This document shows, one piece after another, positions 1-10,872 of a stretch of DNA of 64,000 bases. The stretch comes from Siderastrea siderea. Taxonomy: Eukaryota > Cnidaria > Anthozoa > Scleractinia > Rhizangiidae. Location: positions 48,321,230 through 48,385,229 of the forward strand of contig OZ034968.1 in NCBI GenBank assembly GCA_964030785.1, written 5' to 3'. The translations under genes and the position numbers were made by a program. Within the stretch, counting starts at the first letter, position 1. Each line of letters starts with the position of its first letter. The notes beneath the pieces were generated by a model. The model searched no databases. It worked only from the letters and a program-made list of their open reading frames with translations, and had not been told where the DNA came from.

Positions 1-829
1 ATACTCAGTCACGTCCGATCTACAGAAACATTTATTACTGTAGTCAGTTTGATATTCACTCACATTCAGTTCCACATAACCATAAGAATTCTGTTATTTT
101 TCCCTATGAACTCACTGGATCGTCCATAGTCACATTATTCTGATATGAGGTATGAATAAAAACTTTCCGCGTGGTCTCGCTTCTCGGTTGAGAGCTGTGC
201 GAAACATCGAGTGTCTGAATGTCGCTTTTGTGACCCGAAGAATAAAACATTTTTTAAATCAACACTGCTCCAATAGTTCCCTGATAAATTTCATAGCTCC
301 ATAAGAAAATCTCTATCCATTCTACGGAAGGATGACTTGGATGAAGGCAGATTTCCACAGCCTTCAAATGCCGACGCAAAACTTTGGGCTTTCGTGGTCC
401 ACGAAACCTCCGTTTAGGCGCGCGTTGCATTGTGGTCGACAGAGAGTCTTAAAAAAAAAAAAACGCTGTCGCTGCGACCAAATCATGTCCCCGCGACCTG
501 ACGCACGAATTCAAACCTGCTTGAATTCGTGTGTCAGGCCGCGGGTACAAAATGACACAAGTTTTCAATGTCGCCTCGTGTGCACTGTTCAAGTGACTTG
601 TCCACACGATAAAATAAGAGTAAGCCAAGGGGTTTGTTTATATTTACGTCATCAAAGGCGTATTTTCCTTCTGTATTGAAGGACCGATTACCTTTCTTAT
701 GAGAACGTTGAACCTGGCATTTTCCAAAATGTTAAGAGCAGTCTAAGAACCGTGCCAAGGCTGAGATTCACTTAGATTAAAACACCTTCGCTGCGAAAGG
801 CGAACTTTGTCGACATTTAGAGGAGTAGA
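1..829. other. No gene recognised
   Basis: AT-rich sequence without a supported gene. The open frames here are short, start anywhere and have no recognisable domain. A poly-A run lies near 452-463. Sequence resembling the TTAA-flanked repeat family starts at about 830. Confidence 0.5.
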
Positions 830-1359
830 CATTGAACCACTTGTGACGTCATCACCAGATTGTTTTGATAAGCAGCTAACACAGCAAGGACAGATCCATC
901 CACACGTGTGTCCATTTTCAACATCAACCAAATTCTGGCAGAGCTCTTCGAGAAAAACGTGTCCAATGTTGGGTGCAAAATTGGTGGTAAAATAGGTCAA
1001 GTCACCTATAAATTAATGCTCCACTTCCAAGCTTTTTGAAGGGCTGAGGCCAAACCTTTTCCAGTGGATAGGAAGGGGATAAAAGGTAGAAGATAAAGAG
1101 AAAAGAAAGGGAGAGAAAAAGGGAAAGAAAAGAAGCAAGAAAAAAATTGGGAATGAATCAGCCAAAAAAAACTTCGGCTTATGCGCATGCGTGAAAGCAA
1201 AATATTGTACAATTTACAACAAAAATTGGTTCAAAATCTAGCTTAATTGTAAAGAACTGTTTTTGTAGCAAAGTTAAGAGGCATTTGGCAACCTAGCACT
1301 CAAAAAACCGCTTTAACGGTGAAAAATGCGGTTTTTTAAGTAAGCAGTTAAAGGGTTAA
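830..1359. repeat. Decayed copy of the TTAA-flanked MITE family
   Basis: The block is similar to the MITE at 21000-21498 in the same orientation. Shared parts include the stretch beginning CATTGAACCACTTGTGACGT, the purine-rich GAGAAAAGAAAGGGAGAGAA zone, the GCTTATGCGCATGCGTGAAA zone and the end AAGGGTTAAG. The right TTAA (1356-1359) is present. The left terminus has diverged, and about 130 bp after position 870 does not match, so this copy is older or carries an insertion. Non-coding. Confidence 0.6.
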
Positions 1360-1364
1360 GCCGG

Positions 1365-1760
1365 CACCGCCCCCGATTAAGCGCCGCATGTGAGAGCAAA
1401 AATATTAAAGAGCGCCACATTCATTCACAACACTGCGGCGCTTGATCGAGGCATCATCAGACTGAATTGTTGGAGGAGCCAAACTAAAAAAAACAAAAAA
1501 AAAACAAACAACAACAACAAGTACGATACAACTCAAACTAAACCAGCCTCGGAAATTTGTTCCCCTGTATTGCAAAGTTTTTCAGTTTGAAGTGGGTATA
1601 TTTTGTTATTTTTTTTGTTAACATTTGCTTGTTATTGTTAACAAATGTTATGATTTTTTAAAGAGCACCTCCCTCAAATAAACGCCGCCCCCGAATAAGC
1701 GCCCCATCGGAAACACTTAAGATTTAAAGAGCGCCGCGGCGCTTAATCGAGTAAATACAA
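1365..1760. repeat. Pair of related AAGCGCC/GGCGCTT repeats
   Basis: Two similar blocks, about 1372-1450 and 1680-1755, both run from CCCCCGA(T/A)TAAGCGCC through AAAGAGCGCC to GCGGCGCTT(G/A)ATCGAG. Each can fold on itself because the AAGCGCC and GGCGCTT ends are complementary. They look like short non-autonomous elements or a duplicated element end. No coding content. Confidence 0.4.
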
Positions 1761-1814
1761 GAACTTTTAGTTTTTTTTATTTAAGAAAAAAATTAGAGTT
1801 CATTTTTTTTGTAG

Positions 1815-2347
1815 ACTATGCTGATGATGAAACTGGCGGAAGCACGATGAAGCAGTTCACAGTCACAAAAGCCCCGCACAACCCAAAGGCACAAGCAGAT
1901 AAAGAAATACTGGTGGAGGAAGTTCCTTTGGCTGCTCTCATTGGTGTACCAGTCGCCGTTGTAATACTTTTGATAGGAACAATTGTGTGGTGTTATTTTA
2001 TGACAAGAAAACATCGCTCGCAACAAGATTGGAAAGATGAAGACAAAGAAGCTCTACCTCAAAAGGAAAAGAATAACTCATCGTCAATATCGTACGTCCC
2101 CAGAGGCAAGGAGGAAACTAGAAATGTTAGCTTCAACGTTTATGTTGACTGTCCAAATGACAGAGTCCAACTACCACGCATGCACGAGAAGTATGCTCCT
2201 GGATTACAACAAGCTCCGCCATTAGATGGGTTACTTGTCCTCAAAGAGCCTTCGTGGACTCATTCAAAGAGAACAGACCATCGCAAATGCCATGAAAGAG
2301 AAGAGCATGAATTCAGTGAATCCGAAATTAAATGTTCTGGTGTATAA
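1815..2347 (+). CDS. Terminal exon of a single-pass membrane protein
   Basis: The open frame is entered from a splice acceptor: a pyrimidine/T-rich tract ending in GTAG at 1811-1814. From 1817 the frame is open without needing the internal ATG at 1847, so this is best read as a last exon and not as a whole gene. It encodes an extracellular stub, a hydrophobic segment of about 22 residues (VPLAALIGVPVAVVILLIG and following) and the stop-transfer residues TRKHR. A cytoplasmic tail of about 110 residues follows, rich in charged residues and Ser, ending in TAA at 2345-2347. This is type I membrane topology. The earlier exons, which would name the protein, lie outside the window or were not found. 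It is the only convincing host coding exon in the window. Confidence 0.6.
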
Positions 2348-2378
2348 TAGCCTCAAAGGCTCTAATTTGTACGTAAGT

Positions 2379-2384
2379 AATAAA
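2379..2384 (+). terminator. Polyadenylation signal
   Basis: AATAAA lies 32 bp after the stop codon of the membrane-protein exon, as expected for a eukaryotic 3' end. Confidence 0.55.
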
Positions 2385-2873
2385 AAACACTCATGAAAGA
2401 TCAAACATCTCACGGTGACATGTTCTGTACGAAGCGGCTCGTATAATTTCGCAGTCCTCTTCCGTGTTCGATGTCCTAACTGCGTGACAGCTGAAAATTT
2501 GCAAGAATATGCCGATATATTACGATAGGTAATGATAGTAAATGGCTAAAAGTCATTGATGGCGAGTTTCAAAGAACGGTTTGTTTTAAAAATCTAGCCG
2601 GAACGGTTGTCTACAAGGTCAGTATTCAAATTGGTAATCAGTGCGACCGCCGTCATTAAACCAATCACAGCTCCAAATACTGACGAAAACGTTCAGAATA
2701 TGTCATCGTATAGAATGAATGTTTGCGATATGGAAAGATTTGCGATTTTCCGATCGGTTTTTAAGAGCTCAGTTTTCGAAAAACAACTCCACTTGAAAGT
2801 TCAAAACTGTGTACTAAAAATCAATTGTGCGGAATAACATTACAATTTAACTGATCCAAGCGGCAGACAGGTT

Positions 2874-3035
2874 AAAGCCGGTTTCCATACGATCGCTACG
2901 AACGCAGCGATCGCTGGACAAAACGTTCAGCAATCACGACAACGATCGCTGAGATAGCCTTCAGCTCTATCGTTTACCAGATGTTTTTTCCAGCGATCGG
3001 AGCGATCATAGCGATCATAAGGAAACCCAGCCTTT
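2874..3035. repeat. MITE with about 45-bp terminal inverted repeats
   Basis: The left end (AAAGCCGGTTTCCATACGAT, then GATCGC-rich sequence to GCGATCGCTGG) and the right end (CCAGCGATCGGAGCGATCAT to GGAAACCCAGCCTTT) are inverted copies of about 45 bp around a centre of about 75 bp. No coding capacity. The target duplication could not be fixed with confidence. Confidence 0.65.
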
Positions 3036-3939
3036 ACTTTAGTTTGTTTATCGCCAAAGTCTGGAACTGGTGACATTTTAATCTGTGCGGATCTATTTTC
3101 TCGGATGGTAAAAAAAATTCCAAAAATTTCATTCCAGTCAAGATGAGATGTTTTCGAAACTTAAACGAAACCTGTAAAATAAAAGTATTGTGTGCCCACC
3201 ACAACTGTCAATCATCTGACAAAGTATGTTTCACTGATCAAATCAGTTTTATCTCCTGTTTCTTCCTTTATTTAGATATCCACATTAAGCGACATTTAGA
3301 CCCTGTTCCTTTGTTTTGTGATATGGTAGAATTCCGATATTTAAGACGCTAAGCAGCGGTTACACAATGCAACGGGAATGCAACACTCAAGCACTGTAGT
3401 ATTGCTTTCAGAAAAGCTCCTTTTCGACGCTCTTAAACTTTGCGAGAAATTGTTTCATTATGACTAGCATCATTCTTCTGAACATGGCCAGAATGAGCTG
3501 ATAATGATTGCCGTGAGCCATGCAACTCTCTCGAAATCCATTGGTCATTGACAACTTGGCGTAAAGAAGGAACCTAGGAATTACGAGTGATTCTGAAGTG
3601 TCCTTTGTTGATTATGATAGATACCGACTGATACAGTGTTTATATAACAAGAGCAACGTTGGCATTTCGTTTCGTCAACACATAGACAATGGGGCATGTA
3701 CCGTTACATTAACTCAGTGTAAATAGCTAAGTAATGGTTTTGCTTCACTCGCACCCACTGATATGTTCAAACGCTGTAATACTGTCATTTACAGCCTCTA
3801 CAGATAATATACATACAAGATCTTTAACACTTTTACTTAACCGACGGTACGATTCGTTCCTTTTAAACAATAAATACTTTCTTGTTTTAAGATTTTGTCC
3901 TTGCGTTGTTTTCCTGTCCTGTTTTTACGTAGAACACAC
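3036..3939. other. No gene recognised
   Basis: Only short open frames without recognisable domains. No repeat structure was identified. Confidence 0.4.
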
Positions 3940-4225
3940 GGTGGAATGGTGTAGAGCGAAAGCTTATAATCCTGGAGAGTAGCTTCTACAAGATTCCCTG
4001 CGAATGTGGCAATATTGGAGAGACAGGAAGATCGATGCATGAACGGATTAAGGATCATGACAGAGATATACAGCTCGCACGAACTCAGACCTCAGCTGTC
4101 TTAGAACATTCTGTTACCCCCTGAAGGAGAAGAGGAGGTCACACACATCACATGCATTTGTTTTTGACTTAGAAGTGTTCTCCACAACACACGGTGGAAG
4201 CAAAAGCTTATAATCCCGGAGAGTG
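3940..4225 (+). pseudogene. Fragment of a Penelope-like or similar GIY-YIG endonuclease
   Basis: Around 3982-4110 the plus strand reads in one frame as FYKIPCECGNIGETGRSMHE followed by RIKDHDRDIQLARTQTSAVL. This is the pattern of the GIY-YIG endonuclease domain (family knowledge: a Y-IG core, then a conserved Arg helix in GETGRSxxxRxxxH) found at the 3' end of Penelope-like retroelements. The tyrosine-glycine core has lost residues (GNIGE). A direct repeat of about 40 bp, AACACACGGTGGA... to ATAATCC(T/C)GGAGAGT, occurs at about 3943 and 4188 and flanks the fragment. Dead remnant. Confidence 0.55.
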
Positions 4226-5413
4226 TTAGCGATATATTAAATCAAGAGATCATCCTCTATTGTTTATAGAAGACGTATTCTGCTACTTAGTTAGCGGACT
4301 GCTGAGAAAACGTCCGCTTTCCTTGTTCCTGTTTCAGGCTCCGAGATAGCGGATGGGGAAAGCGCGAATTGAGAAAACGAGCGCGTTCCCTTTCTAACAT
4401 TCGTGCCACCCCTACTTTCGGAGAGCCTGGAAAGCTCTGGAACAGGCTAATGTTCCTGTTAAATGCGGGATGCTTACAAACGGAGGGAACAGATAGGGCC
4501 AAAAGAAAAATGCGCTACAATTACGCTTTTCGATTAACGCAGTTTCATTTGATTTTTCGCGTGTTAGTCAGTTAGTTTGTTTGTTTGTTTGTTTTATCTT
4601 AGTTGACGTCCTGTTCCACGTGTATAAGACAAGCAGCACGACAACGCGAAAGCTGTTGAGCCGTCACACAGAAGTCTGTGAAAAGTATAACTATTTATTC
4701 CCAGATAATAAAGACAATATTTGCAGACGTTTGACTTATTTTTAACTCATAAACATCGAATAAAAAGTATGTTTTCAACAAGCGTGAAACTTCGATCACT
4801 TATCCCTTCAGCCGATCAGTTTCTTGAAATTGTGTAACGTATTCCCCTCGTCCGCCACTTTCCTGACCGAAGAAATTTCTCTTCGACTGAAAATAGCTGC
4901 AAATGTGCCCAGTTTTTGGAAAGAAAATCTAGGATTTCGTGGCCTCAAAATAACACAAGAAAATTGAAGCCGATACGAAGAAGTTTGTATCATTTATCGC
5001 TAAGACGAGGAGGAACTGTGAAATCAGAAATCGGAAACTTTTATCCCTGAACGACCGGCTCTTTTTAAACCACTTCGTTTTGGAAAACATTGTAAACGTG
5101 AACTAGATTGTTCCAAGTAGGAGCTGGACACTTTCACAACATACAATAGCAAGCAGATTCCTTTAAGAGCCAGCCATTTAACTACTGGCGTTCCATCTTA
5201 ATGAACCAATGCGACAGTAAAACGATTTGAATTCACTGCTTGTTACGGATGGTTGAGTGTTGTAAATTTTTGTTATTGTTAGATTAGATAACGAGGATTT
5301 ATTTTTTAAGGCATCGGTCAAATGGATTCAACATCATCCATCATTGGAAAACACATTTTTGTTGTACGAAAGTTTGTTGGCAATCAAAGTTTCATCACCA
5401 ACACAATTAGTTG
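4226..5413. other. No gene recognised
   Basis: No supported coding sequence. Open frames at 4287-4575 overlap on both strands and show no domain. Confidence 0.4.
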
Positions 5414-5592
5414 GGTACAGCTACGAGTAAAGTACCAGTCTTAAATTCGGCCCAAAAGGAAGATGCTGATGGCAACCTGCGTATAAGGGCTAATAAGTGT
5501 CACAAACGTTGTGGCACTTATTCGTAAGCTGCCCATTAGCATCTTCCTTTTGGGCCGAATTTCAAGACTGGTAATCTACTTGTAGCCGTACC
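5414..5592. repeat. Foldback element
   Basis: A near-perfect inverted repeat of about 65 bp. The left arm runs from GGTACAGCTACGAGTAAAGT through AATTCGGCCCAAAAGGAAGA. The right arm is its reverse complement and ends ACTTGTAGCCGTACC. The arms surround about 55 bp. It would form a long hairpin as RNA or single-stranded DNA. Typical of a MITE or foldback element; no coding capacity. Confidence 0.7.
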
Positions 5593-6337
5593 TCACTATT
5601 TTCATCTCGTGGTTTCAACATTGTAGTGGAGTTGCACATTCCTGTGGTTATTTTCGTGAGCTCTCGTGAAGATTCGCTGACGTTCGCGAGCTCTTCGGTA
5701 TACCCAAGAGAGGAACGTCGCTGTATCATCGACCTATGTCGAAGACACTTTCGTTATTTTAGGCGCTGATATATCAGATAACTAGGATGTCTGGGAATCC
5801 TGCCCTTCAGAGTGAAATCATGTTTAAGGGAAATAGCGTTAGATGACAGTGAACAGCGGTGTGTTCTTAGAATAGGTTTTTGTCAGGAACGTACATATCG
5901 TGATTATACTTGTGTTGATTGTGAAGCACAGTACAGAAGTAGCAAGGCAGGCCCCTTCATCAAAGCCAGCCTCGTTTTGATACGAGAGTTCTGATTGGCT
6001 GAGAACCAACCACGTGACTTGGGGAAGGGTTGTGATTGGTGGAGACGGGGAGTGACGTCATACCGGAAGTGAAAAAAACGGAAATGGCGTAATCAAAACA
6101 TCCCATAATAAAGCAGATCAAAAATCACCATGATGTCTGGAAAAAATAACAGATTTTTAATGGCGCAAAAAAACTTAGTTACAAGCGGGAGCGTGTGCCT
6201 GGACCCGAGTGGTCAGTGGTGTCCCATTTTTGACAAAACAAAGAAGAGTCCAAAGTCCAAACAACATGTCAACAAAGACTATTTTACATAGGGGGAGCGT
6301 GTGTCTGGACCCGAGTGTCACAGACGTCCCATACTGT

Positions 6338-6637
6338 TCAGTTTTTCCATAAGTCTGTTTCTGCATCCAATAACCCACTGTGGTCACAGATGAGATCGAA
6401 TTCGGGTACTTTTTGGATGGCTTGACGAATGGCAGGAATGTCTCTGTATTGCAAGGCTAAGATGAAATCTTCCACGTCTTCTTTGATGTCTTGAAAGCAT
6501 TCAAGAAATAATTTGTGGACTTGTCGGATAGTTTCTTCATAAATGTTTGTTTCCATCATGTTTAGTTCATTTCTTTCTTGGCTGGTTAACTGATCTTGAG
6601 GTGTATTGGCTAGACGAATTAAGTGGAACGTTGGCAT
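6338..6637 (-). CDS. Small helical Polinton protein, unknown function
   Basis: An intact 99-codon frame, starting at an ATG that directly follows the degenerate end of the polymerase B stub on the same strand. The product is mostly alpha-helical and acidic, with a Gln/Leu-rich N-terminal third (NTPQDQLTSQERNELNMMET) and no recognised domain. The right arm holds a truncated copy (about 14575-14699) that keeps only the last third. The intact Polinton at 32.6-54.8 kb has no equivalent gene downstream of its polymerase, so this was an accessory of a different lineage. Intact in length, but expression is unsupported. Confidence 0.45.
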   Translation of the reverse strand: MPTFHLIRLANTPQDQLTSQERNELNMMETNIYEETIRQVHKLFLECFQDIKEDVEDFILALQYRDIPAIRQAIQKVPEFDLICDHSGLLDAETDLWKN

Positions 6638-6776
6638 GTTGCTTGGTATCCGTAAGGGTAGGTTTGAAAGGTACTGGGATCGATGACTCTCTTGTCGAAC
6701 ACGCTTGTAGTCGCTTGTAGTCTGGAAAGGTGTTTTGGCGTCTCTGACGATCTGGTGAGTTTTGATGACTTGAATT
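6634..6776 (-). pseudogene. C-terminal stub of Polinton DNA polymerase B (left arm)
   Basis: The minus strand encodes a degraded version of the last 45 or so residues of the polymerase: IKTHQIVRDA, then, after a small deletion and frame change, DKRVIDP and TFQTYPYGYQ. The intact element's polymerase ends IKTHQIVRDPKHYQLYTFPE to FQTYPYGYQ. All catalytic motifs are missing. It shows that this element derives from a Polinton whose polymerase gene ran towards the terminus. Confidence 0.7.
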
Positions 6777-7009
6777 TGGCGCGGTTCCTTCGCTTACATG
6801 ACGTACCGGAATGGCCCCCTGGCTGGGGTGGGACACAACTGACCAGTCAAGGGAAAGGATCGCAGGCTCAGAAGCCAAGCTCACGGGGTGAACAGTGCAA
6901 TAAAAAATCACCATGACAACAGTGGATTCAAGAAAAATGAATTTTTTAATCAAAGCAAAAATCCTAGCAGTAGTATCATAGCCAATAGACAACGTACGGG
7001 GATTGGCCT

Positions 7010-9095
7010 TGCATACGGCAACTGCGCCCGCGGTACGAGCGGCAGTCAAAACCGTGGTGTCCTGTTGGTGTTCTGCGAAATGCACTGGGTTCTCGTATTC
7101 CAGTTCCAGTATTTTGCGGTTTTTAAGCAAAAGCAAGAGTTTATAGCGAATGAAGCGTAGATTGAGTTGACTTTGCCAAGAAAAGGGTTTTTTTTCCTGT
7201 TGTTCCACTCATACATTTCAGCGTTAAGGAGTTTTGTGCGCTTGCAAGAAAGGTAAAAAATTAGTACGAAGACCGAAGCTGCTAGCGTTTGCTTTGTTTG
7301 GCTTGTGTTGGATTAAAAGTGTGCATTGCTTAAAGGGTATGAAGAGCGACAAGACGATGGCTAAAACCGTCTTAAACCATAATATTACACCACAATTTAT
7401 TCCTTATATCAGAAGAGTTGACTTGAGCTGCTCTACTTCCAGCAGGCCCCACTGGGATCAAGTTTAGAGAAACAACAACGCCATCATGAGAGCAGAAGTT
7501 GAAGTGACATTAGCATCGTTACATGTTGAATGGCGTTACAAGTGCTTGTTGAGAAAGAAAAAATTATCGCACTCCTATTTTCTGATTTAAGTTGCCCAAG
7601 TTTCGAAAGGCACGTTTACATAGCTTAATGCAACTACCACCCAAGAGATAAGCTTATTCTAAACAGCCGCATCGTAAATTTGTTAACTGGTTTCTGAAGA
7701 ACAACTTCATCTCTTAGAGTCGCCTGTTATTATCGGTTCTTCCTTTTTGCAACGAATCCTACGTAACGCAAAGTTTTATATTTCCAAATCTCTTTCGGTA
7801 CTGCCGACCGATGCAGGACCGCTGTGATCTGCACTTTGCTCTGTTAAAATTACTTTCACTTCTCCATTTTGAATAAACTCCTCCTGTCTAAATCCTAGAG
7901 TAGTTCTCAAATTTGTTCCTTTTAATTGTAACAATTTAAATCTTGAAATTTCGCGAGAAATTACACATTTTCCTCTCTTTGCTCTCTGTCTGTAAAAGTC
8001 GACTGATTGCAAGTATTAAAGGACACCTTATCTGGCGCGCAAATTGAAGCGAGAAAAAATAGACATATCAATATTTGACTAAATAAACTTTGTTCCTGCA
8101 ATCACCGTTCCAATCCAAGTTAGTCAAGTTAATTATACCCTGAGAAAGACGGGCTAGGTAATAATTATTGTTACTTTCCGTGGTGAATAAAGCAAGCGAA
8201 AGTGTCGTTTCATCGGCAGTCCGCATGCTGTTTTCGCTTGGCCTGAATTTCAGGTGAGTTTTGACTTTTGAGAAGAAAAGTAAATTTTCTGCGGCTTTTG
8301 ACTGCCAGCTTTTTGCTGTTACGATGACATAAGGAAGCTCCAAATTCCCAAAAAACCTTTTTGTTCGTCTCCTGGTATGTGGAAAATTGTACAAACTTGC
8401 CTATTTTCAATATGAAGCATCAGCTGTGTAGCGCAACCGTACAACGACCGTGGATCAAATTTGTCACACATTCATGATGTATCTCTGATCAGATGAACAG
8501 AACATTTTTCCCTAACCGATGAGACCAATCTCGTTGAGATGCAACGATAATTTTGACAGCAGGCAATCACGGCTGCAGGCACAGCTGGAAGTTGGTGTAA
8601 AAACAAGTATGAAGTGACCGCAGATCTTTACAAGGACAGAAGACGGATTGTACCGGACGCGACTCAGAGCTGCTCAGCTGGCGGACATCCATGTGATATA
8701 CGAGGCCAAGGAGAGTGAAAGGAACGTGAAGTTTCTTGTGAAAAATGATATTCAGTAGGAGAGTACAAGAGGAAAACCTTTAAAACCTCCTTCGCATTTA
8801 AGTCCAGTTAGCGAAGTCTCCCGCCGCATAAAAACGTTTTGAATCGATTCTGGTTGCTCATCCAGTCCATATAATTGCAAACAGTTGTGACTTTTAATAA
8901 AGTGAAGTAAGGCAAGCGGTAAATTTGAAGAAATCGCTGAAATAAAACGGCATGTCCACATTATAAACTTCGCTGATCACGCAGAAATTGAAGAGAAGAG
9001 CATAAAATCTGCATGACGCCGATGACGCCAGGACACCACAGTTTTTCCTTGCAACTAAATGCTGATTGGTTAATTCAAATTTCACCGTAGGCAAG
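7010..9095. other. Unrelated 2.1-kb insert in the left arm
   Basis: At 7005-7015 the left arm leaves the alignment with the right arm and returns at about 9095; the right arm runs straight through at about 14108. The insert therefore arrived after the arms were duplicated, or was lost from the right arm. A minus-strand open frame reaching 7208 enters it, but part of that frame is arm sequence. No domain was recognised. Its part 7960-8370 is a dispersed repeat shared with 60040-60420. Confidence 0.45.
7960..8370. repeat. Dispersed repeat shared with 60040-60420
   Basis: Same-strand similarity to 60040-60420. Shared blocks include TCTCTTTGCTCTCTGTCT, CCAATCCAAGTTAG-CAAGTT and AGTGTCGTTTC followed by GTCCGCATG-TGTTTTCGCTT and TTTCAGGTGAGTTTT. 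Divergence and small indels suggest an old duplication. The shared CAGGTGAGT would fit a splice donor, so it could be a duplicated 5' exon region; no coding frame is conserved. Confidence 0.5.
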
Positions 9096-9331
9096 GGGGG
9101 TAAAGGGAAAATGATCTACAAGGATTTAAAGGGATTGGTAAGCCGTGATTTCCAATTGAGGAATAAAGTAGGCTCGATTGAAAGATACCCAATCATCAGT
9201 TTGGAAAAATTAATTTTTTAATGACCAGAAAAACTCCCATAATCCACTTCCTTCCACTGTGCGTCAATTCTATCTCCATGAGAACAATTTTTAATAAAGG
9301 GAGAAGAGGGTTGGTGGACCTCAGCAGTTTT

Positions 9332-9813
9332 ATGAACGTGTGTGGTTATGCTGCCGTAGCACAGGACATGCCAAAAGAAACGACCCAGTTGGGGAGGACA
9401 GACTGGTGGACGAGGCGTGCCAGGCAGCGGACGTTCTCTTGTTCCGAAGACATCACAAACTACAACTGGACCAAGAGGGCGCCCGCCTCTTTGTGAGATT
9501 TGACCGGTCCGTCATGGACAGGGAGGAGAATGCCTATCGCCAGAGACGACAAAAGAAGATTCTGGCGAAGATGTTGGTGAAGGGGATTATCCCGTACATT
9601 TATAAGCACCACGTCGAGTGTCCCCTGCGCAGCCGACCGTACCGTCCAGGTCACCAGGCCATCCGTCCCCGCACGCATGCACGCACTGCCTCCCAGGCCA
9701 GAACCCAAACCAACACTCTACTCTCTGACAGCCCTATGCCGCCATCTTGGATCTTTTCTCTCCTCATCCCTCCTCGCCGCCATGACCTGAAGCCTCCCCC
9801 CGAAATGTCATAG
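9332..9813 (+). pseudogene. Basic Polinton protein, left copy, frameshifted
   Basis: Downstream of an ATG at 9332 the first codons lie in one frame (NVCGYAAVAQDM), but the longer conserved frame, open to 9813, is shifted by one base and has no ATG at its start. It contains RLVDEACQAADVLLFRRHHK and FDRSVMDREENAYRQRRQKK, a basic helical region. The inverted copy at 13390-13868 has the same arrangement and differs by an in-frame 3-base indel. The DREE-RQRRQ stretch vaguely resembles the C-terminal half of the 34209-34751 product of the intact Polinton; this is an inference without alignment statistics. Confidence 0.4.
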
Positions 9814-10066
9814 GAGATGGGGTGAAGGGGTATCCTCTCCTTCGTCATAGGGCAAACAGTTATCTTGGTGGAGATGAGAGGTGTCACGCACCCTATCCCC
9901 ATGAGTCGAACGACTTTCACACGACGTCTGTCACGTCATGCCTTTAATGTGGGCGAGGCCTGTCACGTGGAAACAAATGAAGGAATACCTCTCCCTTCTT
10001 GTCTTTGCCCAGGATTATTATTGCTAGGGTGAGTACAAAGGGAAACGATTTCCCTGGAGGCTCAAT

Positions 10067-10082
10067 ACTACTACTACTACTG

Positions 10083-10136
<54 letters not shown>

Positions 10137-10163
10137 ATAATAATAATAATAATAATAATAATA
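10067..10163. repeat. CTA/TAA microsatellite
   Basis: About 97 bp of (CTA)n passing into (TAA)n. The matching inner right arm has a (TAT)n tract at 13078-13143, so the tract sits inside the duplicated arms and has since diverged in composition. Confidence 0.9.
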
Positions 10164-10872
10164 GATTACATGACCCTGCTGACCTGTAGGGAATGTAGGT
10201 TCACATATTTTATTGAGCATTTTTTCAAATTTTGAGAAGCTCCAGTGTGGTGGGAATGACCCTATGCTGACCGGTAGGGATTACAGGCTCACATTTCAGG
10301 GAAAAGCGACGTCCATTTAGGTTGCCGGGTCCGATCTGAAAGAAAAAACTGTCGACTGATAGAGATTACAGGCTCAGGTCTTAGGATATGACCGTTGACT
10401 AGGATCAGGTCAGTAAAAAGACTGCTAACCAGCAGGCTAGGCTCTCAGGAGAATTGGGATCGTGGGCTCCGACCCAATGGGGAGTACTGCTAGCCAGCTC
10501 AATTAGAGAAGACCGCCGCCTAGTAGGGCTTTTGTGGGCTGAGACTTCAGTGGAAGACTACTGACCAGTCAGTGAATAACACGATTCTTGGCGTTAGTTG
10601 CAATGCCCTTGCAGTATACCGAACCTCCTCCAACCCTCCCCCACCTCCCTAGGGTGCCCTTATTTGGACGGAAACTAGACCAAGAGAGGTACCCCACCTC
10701 AGGTCTTTGTTGATCCCATACCTCTCTCTGTCAAAGCTCTGTAGCTACAGACAGCTCAGAGTAGCTCCGAGTAACGCAAACATGAACATTTCTCAAGACA
10801 ATAATTGTAGCAAAAGCAACCTTGGAGAGTTCACGTGACAATCACTTTGTTTGCGTTCGTTACAATACATTT

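Larger units (their letters stand above)
5933..7010 (+). repeat. Left outer arm of the palindromic Polinton derivative
   Basis: Reverse complement of about 14108-15102. It starts near AGTAGCAAGGCAGGCCCCTT and carries an E-box CACGTG (6011-6016), a CRE TGACGTCA (6053-6060) and an ETS site CCGGAAGT (6063-6070) close to the end. Further in it contains the motif GACCAGTC followed by GGATCGCAGGCTCA (about 6841-6870), which the intact Polinton also has in its TIR. The right arm lacks part of the gene segment that this arm keeps. Confidence 0.7.
9095..10573 (+). repeat. Left inner arm of the palindromic Polinton derivative
   Basis: Reverse complement of about 12669-14108. It holds an open frame (9332-9813), a CTA/TAA microsatellite (about 10067-10163) and a series of motifs of the type GGGATTACAGGCTCA / GGGATCGTGGGCTC (10240-10560) like those in the TIR of the intact Polinton. 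It ends in CTGAGACTTCAGTGGAAGAC near 10540-10560, which pairs with the start of the right inner arm. Confidence 0.7.

Noticed and set aside
9999..10235. Frame with a poly-Leu/poly-Ile run
   Set aside because: Translation of the CTA/TAA microsatellite.
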